In this document: positions 25,854-32,530 of the stretch, in pieces
Numbering within the stretch: the first letter of the stretch is position 1
Layout: every line of letters begins with the position of its first letter
Assembly (NCBI GenBank): GCA_009784665.1
Contig: WRBH01000006.1
Location: 1 to 32,530 of the forward strand
Direction: 5' to 3'
Source: Bacillota bacterium
GTDB taxonomy: Bacteria; Bacillota; Clostridia; Christensenellales; UBA1242
DNA: 32,530 nucleotides
Notes under the pieces: generated by a model
What the model saw: the letters and a program-made list of their open reading frames with translations, nothing else
Databases searched by the model: none
What the model was told of the DNA's origin: nothing
Program-made: the position numbers and the translations under genes

Positions 25854-25906
25854 ACCTGCGACCGATCGGTTAACAGCCGAGCGCTCTACCACTGAGCTAC
25901 AGGGGA
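25832..25906 (-). tRNA. tRNA-Asn (anticodon GTT), CCA encoded
   Basis: - strand TCCCCTGTAGCTCAGTGGTAGAGCGCTCGGCTGTTAACCGATCGGTCGCAGGTTCAAATCCTGCCGGGGGAGCCA; cloverleaf arms present. Confidence 0.95.
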
Positions 25907-26027
25907 CTAACTATATAATATACAATATTACTGGGCGGGCGTCAAGCAAAAAACTTCTGATTTTCGTTTGCTAAATTTCGCGTAAATACGCTAGACTAGA
26001 ACATACTAAAATATTGGGGGGCGATGG

Positions 26028-29000
26028 ATGAGAAAAGTCTTACGCCGAAGCGTGCTTGTATTTGCCGTTTTAACTGTGGCTGTTATTGTGGCTGTTTTAT
26101 CGGTTCAACCAAATAGGCAGGATAATAATACAAACGCTGTTTATAATTTTGACAGGGGGTTCCACTTTACACCGCCAGCCCCGCCAGCGGGTGGTTGGCC
26201 AGGCGATCAGGTCGGACGATTCAATCTCAGGCAAGGTGGGGGACAAGATTGGACTCTGCGCGGTGAATTCTTCAATTCGTTCGGAACAGAGGTTCTGCCA
26301 CAGTACCGACGGCCAATCTTCAGTCACGCCGACATGAACCGATATGTTTGGGGCTCGAATACTATTCCTTCTAATCCGGACGCACTTAACACGACTGACT
26401 TTGGTATGATTATGCTGGATGATACCCAGCCCGGGGGTATCCAGAATTTTGTTGTTCTAGAGTTGACAAATCTTGCTGATATTCTGATCGATCAGTGGTT
26501 TTCATTCACGCCAAGTGGCGGGGCAACTGTGCAAGGAGATTTTATCACGGATACAAATCAAAATGTGGCTGGCCTGCGAAACATGGCACGAACAAGTGCC
26601 CAGGCAAACGCGAATACCTCTGTTAATCAAATTTTCAACAATAATGATTTCTCGTATGTTGGGATGTTCATGGACGAGGGCTATTACCGATTCAGCTTTG
26701 GAATAACGATGCAGGCACCATTGGGAAACCGTGTTCACCTAAGGCTAGAATTTTCCTTCTATATAATTCATGCCAGCAACTATCAGGCAGCCCCAAGCAT
26801 CAGCGGCGTTGCCTCGGGTGACCCAACCCCAACGACTCCTGTTATGAGGGGTGCTCGCCCTAACGAGTTCTTTTACAACTTCGCTGGTCCATACCCGACG
26901 ACCACAATTGACCAAAGGAGATTTAACTGGCAACTGTCGTTCAGAAATGCACAAAACATTACCCAGCAATTGGTCAGGCCAATTCGTCCAGTTAATCCAA
27001 TTAACTCAGCAAATCCAAGCACTTGGTTTTTGAGTCCCACAGAGATAACGATGTTGGAGAGTAATCCAGTCCACACCGAAATTTTTGACCAGATTGGCAC
27101 ACATGCATTCACCGCGACAATGGTATTTATGTTTGCTCGGGATGGTCAAACGGTTCTTATACCTGTCCCGCATTTTTCTAATTATCATTGGACATTGGGT
27201 ATATTCGGATACCAAGCATTCTATACCAAGTTCCCCACACGCGAGTTGACATGGTTCGGGGGCGAAGAATGGAATGGCATGCCGAATGCTGGTGCAGATA
27301 TAACAAGAATTCTTCCTCCAGTAGCCGTAAATAATATTCCAAGGACTCTCGAGTTTGATACAGATAATGGAAGGAACGGCTCTGTTGACCACCAGTTGTG
27401 GCTGGAAGGATACTTGGATAATCCATGGAACTCATTGCCTTTAAATTACCGAGTTGTTCAAACGAACAGCCCTCCAGTAATGTTTCGCGGGAATGTTGCA
27501 TTATTCAGGTATGATGATAATGTTATCTCCAGAGTATCGTTCCGACCTGCCCGAAGCACTACTTGGCAACGCAGCACTTTCGATCCAAACAGACCGTTGG
27601 TTGCGGCGGGTGAATACATAGTAACACTCTATTACAACTTTGCCCAGGCAACCCACGGTCTACAACCTCCTAGAACAGCACCGTTCATGCAGGTATTCCA
27701 CTTCCGCATTGTTGATGTTTCCGATGTACGGATAGGGGTGCCAGCCCAAGGTGGCGGATACGACATTTTTCATGTTAACGAATTCGTGGGGCGTCGTGTC
27801 CCTGTCAGTGGATCTTTCGTCGTTTTCATGGACGATGGATTGATGGGCGAAGAATCTCCCTTCAGCTTTGAAATTGCGGTTGACTTGAGGATATTCGAGT
27901 TCAACTCTGACACACTTCTGGATATAGCAAATAATCCACGAACCCTAGCACGGGACCCAGTGACCAGAGAATTAATTCTAGGATTGCAACAAGTTGATGG
28001 TATGTTTGTCCCAGAAGGAGATTGGGAGTTCCAGATAAGATTCGGTAACAGTCGTCAAGCCTTGACTAGGTTTGTAGTAACCGTAGATAACAGCCCAATT
28101 GATAACTTTATGCTTGAACATAACGGTGGAGAATTCCTAAACGAAGCTAACTTCGCAATTGTTGGGGCGGGTGGAAATCCAAGTTTCGCAGCAGACTTGA
28201 CATGGGGTGTTAAACCAAGTGGAGTAGGGTTTTCACATGCCATCGGTGAATTTTTTCCATTCGTTCATATGGGTGATGCCTTTACCCAGGAGACCACTGA
28301 TGCAACTGTATCTAAATTAGCTGCACCTTATAGAATTTTGCTTCCTGGTGGTGCATTTGGTATCCCAATCGATTTCACAACGATATTTGACCCAGTCGAA
28401 AACAGATGGAGATTAAATGACAGTTTGTTTAATTCTGGCCTTTACATAATTAGAATCTATGACAATGTTGGAAATCAAAGTATATTCGTGTTAATCATCG
28501 ACAATACGCGTGCGGCATTTGCCCAGACTCCGCCAGGCGAGCCAGGCCAAGATGTAAACATGATATTATTTAATCCTGTGGGGACCCCACCTAGAGTCGG
28601 GTTCGGCGAATACAAAACAATAGATGTTGACGGAATTGACGCGTTTTTGTCTATGCCTTTTGAAAGAGGCTTAACAGAAACGATCTGGGAGTATCTGGTC
28701 GACAGAGATGTCTTCGCCAATGGCCAGCTGGTTATCCCTATGGATAGAGCCCTTGTCTCAAACACTGATATGGCCGAGATATCATTCAGGCCAATTGCTG
28801 GGCACTACTACACAATTACTGCGGCCGAGTATCCAGAAGGCGGATATTTCCTGTTCCGCTCGTTTGATATCATGGGGAACGAAAGTTTGTATTATCTATT
28901 CGTAAACCCAGATCGAGCGCGTGGTGTAATTTTGGAATATGATCATTCCAGTTTTCACACAGGTCTTGACGAATTATCACCAAATGTCTCTGTTGTACGG

Positions 29001-32000
29001 CCAGGTGGAATTTCCAACAGAAATTTCTTGGGCTTTACATTTACCCAGTCCCTGATTGAAAATGTGGTCGAGAGGATAGAATTATCGTTCTATCCAATGA
29101 CATGGACAAGGTTTTATCATGACACCAATCCAAGTAACCCAGAAGAGACAATAATGGTGCGAAACCCTAACTTCCCATTCGCACGAAGCAGAACATTTAA
29201 CCAAGACATATACACAAAACCGATTGGTAACACAACAGAAGGAACAATATTTTTACCTATTAATCATGCTCAAGACCATACACCGCCAGGGATATATATA
29301 ATAACCCGATACTTTGAGGATGGTACAGCCCCAGCGGACGAGCTTATCCGTAATCACTTCGTAATAGTCGACCCAACACCGATAATCTCTGACCCAAGCC
29401 CAAGATGGAACAGTGACATTCGAATCGATTTTGGTAACAAGCAAGCAACTCATGTTGATTTCCAAACTTTCGCGAACTCTACAATGACACCGGGCAGTGA
29501 CATGATTATCCAGACAAACTCGACTGCTCATGTACGCCTGCCTAATCATGCCTTGCCCGCAGCGAATGCAAGATACCGTGGTACAAAGTTCGGGCATGTT
29601 TATCGTCATAATAATGCGGATGTTCTGTTCGGCTCCGATACATTACAAATAACTTTCCCGACAGTTGACGGAATTGAAACGCAAAGAACCTTCCCGTCTC
29701 TTCGCCTTAATGCAACGCTGGAAGAATATCAAGGCAGCGGCCAATTCTCAACTCCAATCGTAAATGCCCAAGCGAATGCAGTTACAACAGATGGAATATA
29801 TCGTGTATCATTCACGGACGGCAGTGGAGGGTTGCGATGGCAGCTGTTTGGTGCAGGGGACATGATACCTAACATGGCAAATCGTTCACAAATCTTGTTC
29901 GAAATTGTAGAGGGCGGCTCGGACGCTGTGTTCCGTCTAAATGATACATTATTGCAGACAGAACCTCACAGACCTACGCCCCGCCTGACGATTTTCTCTT
30001 CCCAATATGCACCTGACGATACTTTGGTATTCCGATATACGCGAAGCGATCCGCATATGTTCTTTGCTGATATTACTTCCAGTTCCGTGATTGTTCACAG
30101 AGGTGGGGGAAGTCAAACAATAACTGCACTCTTTAACCCACTTGTTGATGGCTCGCTGTTGACTCAATCTACTGTAAACACAGCTACAATATTTGAATAT
30201 AGGCTTTCTGAATGGGGTTTGCAAAATGGTGACAGGATTGTAATAACTCTGAATACCGCCGACCCTGCCGTAGGCAGCATAGTGTTCGAATTACATATTG
30301 ACAACACACCACCACAAAACAACTTGAATGCAATTCAGGCTCAGGATTCTCTGTGGGTTGCTAGAGACTCGTTTATTAATCCAGTTAATGCTGAAACATT
30401 TATATTCTCGGTTCCTGCTGCATGGCAATTTGCCGCTGACACGCTAGGGCTAGACAGCTTCCAACTTTCATTCTTTGAAGTCCTTCCAAGCCGTCAACCG
30501 CTCAGCGGGCCTCACAGATTCAGTCATGGAGAACCATTCCACACATTTGTGCATTTGACTGGTACAGCTTGGCAACCGACACACAATAGATTCTTCCGAA
30601 TCGTCGAGTCCGACAGGGCAGGAAATACGCGAAGCTATTACATAAATATTCGCGGAAGTGAATTTTCTGATGAGATTATGACGACTGGGATTCGCGGCAC
30701 TGACAACTTACTTGACCAGGGGCAATTGACTTGGTTTGGAACAGATGTTCGCTTGACCCAGGGGCAGGCATTTTGGGATAGCAATCCATATTTCACGCTG
30801 CGGGTGGGTAATCAAATGTTCAGGCGACTTTGGAATGTGGCCGAGTTCGGAACATTCAATGATCAAATAGGATTGATAACAGATCCTCAAGAAATGTCAA
30901 ATCCAAATTGGTTTAATTTTATAGATATTGTTAACAGCTGGCTGGAGGATGCACGCGAGGACAGAGTCACAATCCTGCTAAACAATGGCTTTGGCCTATT
31001 CCACCCATTGACTCTGATGCAAATAACTCAGGGTACTCCAAGGCATACGGTGGGGGTCAGTGTAATTCCTAATTCAACTGCATTAAATGTATCCATTTCG
31101 AATTTGGCACAATTGCCGGCAATATTCCGTGAAAATACACTGTTCACCGTCAGGGTCGAAAACCTGAGCCCAACTATAAATGCTGTTGTCGAAGTGGACA
31201 TGCCAATTGTCGGAAATGTTAATATCAGCAATCCTGAATTGACCTCAGAGCATGAATTGCTTATTACCGTAACAGACCATTTCGGTCGGCCAGTAATAGT
31301 TGAGCGCAATGGATATTTCGGAAATTTCTTGGATTTTGATTATTTAGATGGTTGGCGAACGCATCCGTCAACTGGTGACATTCGTTATACGGGAGGGCCA
31401 AATGGTGTCCAAGTGACTTTCACGACCATGGTTCATCACATCGAAATTAGAAGAGATGGGGCTCTGTTGAGCCTTGAGGATTTCAATCCTCAGGTAATTT
31501 ACGAAACCGAATGGGAATTGCAAGGAGATAATTGGGTAGAAGTACAAATTCCAACACACCGCTCGACATTTAGAATAACTCCTGAGGCTAATATCCACGA
31601 GAGATGGGAGGTTAGGTTTTATTCCGCTGCCAGATTGTCTATGGGGGATAGGCATCTAATATATCGTGAAGTTTGGTTTTTCTATACAATCTTGCCAGAA
31701 GCAAGCGTTGATTACGAGTGGACAAACCTAAGTGGCGACCCGCAAGTTGTGCACTCGGAAGGATATCCGAATGTATTCAATGGGGCATTACAAATAAACT
31801 TCCAGTCTGCTGTTACGGGAATGTTTAATCCTGTAATTTCGTTTGAATTAAGGAGTCCTAGTGGAGAATTGCTCGGGCGTGACATACTTCGTCATAGGCA
31901 AACTCGTATGAACCTTGCCCGTGCGGGGGTGTACACAATCATGTTGGACAATGGTGTTTGGACTTCCAGGCAGTATCTGATTGAAATCACTGATGTTGAC

Positions 32001-32530
32001 AATACTACTTACAGTGTTTATCATTCGATTTCCAATCCCAACTTTAATCCAAGTATGGCTGCAAGTGCGGCAAACCCACGATATATTAAAAATCAATTAA
32101 AAGCATCTCCTGTCCCGCTTCCGTTTACGGACGCAGGGGGAAGGCCTCGCCTTATCCCGCATTATTTTGTTCATATACCTGCTGCTGATCAAGCCACACG
32201 AGATGCTCAAATAAGCAGCCGTGTCGATGTCGTTGCGGACGGCCCAGACGGATCTGGATTGGTGATTGTTCCATCTTTGAATTATCCACGGACTTTTGTC
32301 GCAGGGCTGGGGTCTTATGATGTAGTAAGCGGTGGGGCAGGCGTTACGGTTGATGCGTTTATTTATGCCCTAGAGGCTCGTGATAACCCACAGGCCGCCA
32401 GACTGTATATCGCCGTCTCCGCAATTGGAGCAAGGGGTATCGCTACAGTTCCTGCAAGTGGGGATCCTGATACAGGGGCTTGGGATACACGAATTATGAC
32501 TAACTTAGGAAGCGGTGATTTCAGTGGGCA
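26028..32530 (+). CDS. Giant exported surface protein with multiple Ig-like/beta-sandwich modules; 3' truncated by window
   Basis: Open frame from ATG 26028 to the window end (at least 2167 codons); signal peptide/TM MRKVLRRSVLVFAVLTVAVIVAVLSVQP; recurring domain-end motifs VDNSPID, IIDNTRAAF, VDPTPIIS, IDNTPPQNN. Not in the ORF track because no stop occurs in the window. Confidence 0.85.
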   Translation, partial: MRKVLRRSVLVFAVLTVAVIVAVLSVQPNRQDNNTNAVYNFDRGFHFTPPAPPAGGWPGDQVGRFNLRQGGGQDWTLRGEFFNSFGTEVLPQYRRPIFSHADMNRYVWGSNTIPSNPDALNTTDFGMIMLDDTQPGGIQNFVVLELTNLADILIDQWFSFTPSGGATVQGDFITDTNQNVAGLRNMARTSAQANANTSVNQIFNNNDFSYVGMFMDEGYYRFSFGITMQAPLGNRVHLRLEFSFYIIHASNYQAAPSISGVASGDPTPTTPVMRGARPNEFFYNFAGPYPTTTIDQRRFNWQLSFRNAQNITQQLVRPIRPVNPINSANPSTWFLSPTEITMLESNPVHTEIFDQIGTHAFTATMVFMFARDGQTVLIPVPHFSNYHWTLGIFGYQAFYTKFPTRELTWFGGEEWNGMPNAGADITRILPPVAVNNIPRTLEFDTDNGRNGSVDHQLWLEGYLDNPWNSLPLNYRVVQTNSPPVMFRGNVALFRYDDNVISRVSFRPARSTTWQRSTFDPNRPLVAAGEYIVTLYYNFAQATHGLQPPRTAPFMQVFHFRIVDVSDVRIGVPAQGGGYDIFHVNEFVGRRVPVSGSFVVFMDDGLMGEESPFSFEIAVDLRIFEFNSDTLLDIANNPRTLARDPVTRELILGLQQVDGMFVPEGDWEFQIRFGNSRQALTRFVVTVDNSPIDNFMLEHNGGEFLNEANFAIVGAGGNPSFAADLTWGVKPSGVGFSHAIGEFFPFVHMGDAFTQETTDATVSKLAAPYRILLPGGAFGIPIDFTTIFDPVENRWRLNDSLFNSGLYIIRIYDNVGNQSIFVLIIDNTRAAFAQTPPGEPGQDVNMILFNPVGTPPRVGFGEYKTIDVDGIDAFLSMPFERGLTETIWEYLVDRDVFANGQLVIPMDRALVSNTDMAEISFRPIAGHYYTITAAEYPEGGYFLFRSFDIMGNESLYYLFVNPDRARGVILEYDHSSFHTGLDELSPNVSVVRPGGISNRNFLGFTFTQSLIENVVERIELSFYPMTWTRFYHDTNPSNPEETIMVRNPNFPFARSRTFNQDIYTKPIGNTTEGTIFLPINHAQDHTPPGIYIITRYFEDGTAPADELIRNHFVIVDPTPIISDPSPRWNSDIRIDFGNKQATHVDFQTFANSTMTPGSDMIIQTNSTAHVRLPNHALPAANARYRGTKFGHVYRHNNADVLFGSDTLQITFPTVDGIETQRTFPSLRLNATLEEYQGSGQFSTPIVNAQANAVTTDGIYRVSFTDGSGGLRWQLFGAGDMIPNMANRSQILFEIVEGGSDAVFRLNDTLLQTEPHRPTPRLTIFSSQYAPDDTLVFRYTRSDPHMFFADITSSSVIVHRGGGSQTITALFNPLVDGSLLTQSTVNTATIFEYRLSEWGLQNGDRIVITLNTADPAVGSIVFELHIDNTPPQNNLNAIQAQDSLWVARDSFINPVNAETFIFSVPAAWQFAADTLGLDSFQLSFFEVLPSRQPLSGPHRFSHGEPFHTFVHLTGTAWQPTHNRFFRIVESDRAGNTRSYYINIRGSEFSDEIMTTGIRGTDNLLDQGQLTWFGTDVRLTQGQAFWDSNPYFTLRVGNQMFRRLWNVAEFGTFNDQIGLITDPQEMSNPNWFNFIDIVNSWLEDAREDRVTILLNNGFGLFHPLTLMQITQGTPRHTVGVSVIPNSTALNVSISNLAQLPAIFRENTLFTVRVENLSPTINAVVEVDMPIVGNVNISNPELTSEHELLITVTDHFGRPVIVERNGYFGNFLDFDYLDGWRTHPSTGDIRYTGGPNGVQVTFTTMVHHIEIRRDGALLSLEDFNPQVIYETEWELQGDNWVEVQIPTHRSTFRITPEANIHERWEVRFYSAARLSMGDRHLIYREVWFFYTILPEASVDYEWTNLSGDPQVVHSEGYPNVFNGALQINFQSAVTGMFNPVISFELRSPSGELLGRDILRHRQTRMNLARAGVYTIMLDNGVWTSRQYLIEITDVDNTTYSVYHSISNPNFNPSMAASAANPRYIKNQLKASPVPLPFTDAGGRPRLIPHYFVHIPAADQATRDAQISSRVDVVADGPDGSGLVIVPSLNYPRTFVAGLGSYDVVSGGAGVTVDAFIYALEARDNPQAARLYIAVSAIGARGIATVPASGDPDTGAWDTRIMTNLGSGDFSG

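Noticed and set aside
26086-32096. Track ORFs such as 26086-26337, 27006-27392, 29253-29609 and 31028-31309
   Set aside because: All lie out of frame or antisense within the giant open reading frame.
1-32530. Insertion sequences, integrases or prophage genes
   Set aside because: No transposase, integrase or phage structural proteins recognised in either strand of the track.

Overview
Bacterial chromosomal window, moderate-to-low GC, probably an uncultured Gram-positive-like lineage (inferred from an LTA-synthase-like protein, InlB-type repeats and an XRE regulator). Contents from left to right: a 5'-truncated InlB-repeat surface protein; a complete compact type II CRISPR-Cas locus with II-C-like gene content (tracrRNA, cas9 of 1056 aa, cas1, cas2, 7 full repeats plus 1 internally deleted repeat, 7 spacers); a 156-aa-class hypothetical protein; an MscS channel; a viperin-like radical SAM protein; a tyrosine phenol-lyase/TyrS operon preceded by what looks like a Tyr-Tyr-Tyr leader-peptide attenuator; a polysaccharide deacetylase; an M23 peptidase; an HExxH peptidase; ProS; a lipoprotein; a lipid kinase; an LTA-synthase-like sulfatase coupled to two ABC exporter halves with degenerate ATPase motifs; a CNNM/CorC protein; a small divergent XRE module; tRNA-Asn; and a giant exported Ig-like protein that runs off the 3' edge and is missing from the ORF track. 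The strongest leads are (1) the MYYYLSLQ leader peptide with mutually exclusive terminator and antiterminator upstream of tpl-tyrS, (2) the ATPase-motif-dead ABC pair coupled to an apparently active LtaS-like enzyme, (3) a truncated CRISPR repeat that keeps the embedded extended -10 promoter, and (4) a recurrent leaderless-promoter layout with the -10 box 5-6 nt from the start codon, which also corrects several gene starts. All motif and homology calls are by eye; no database search was run.
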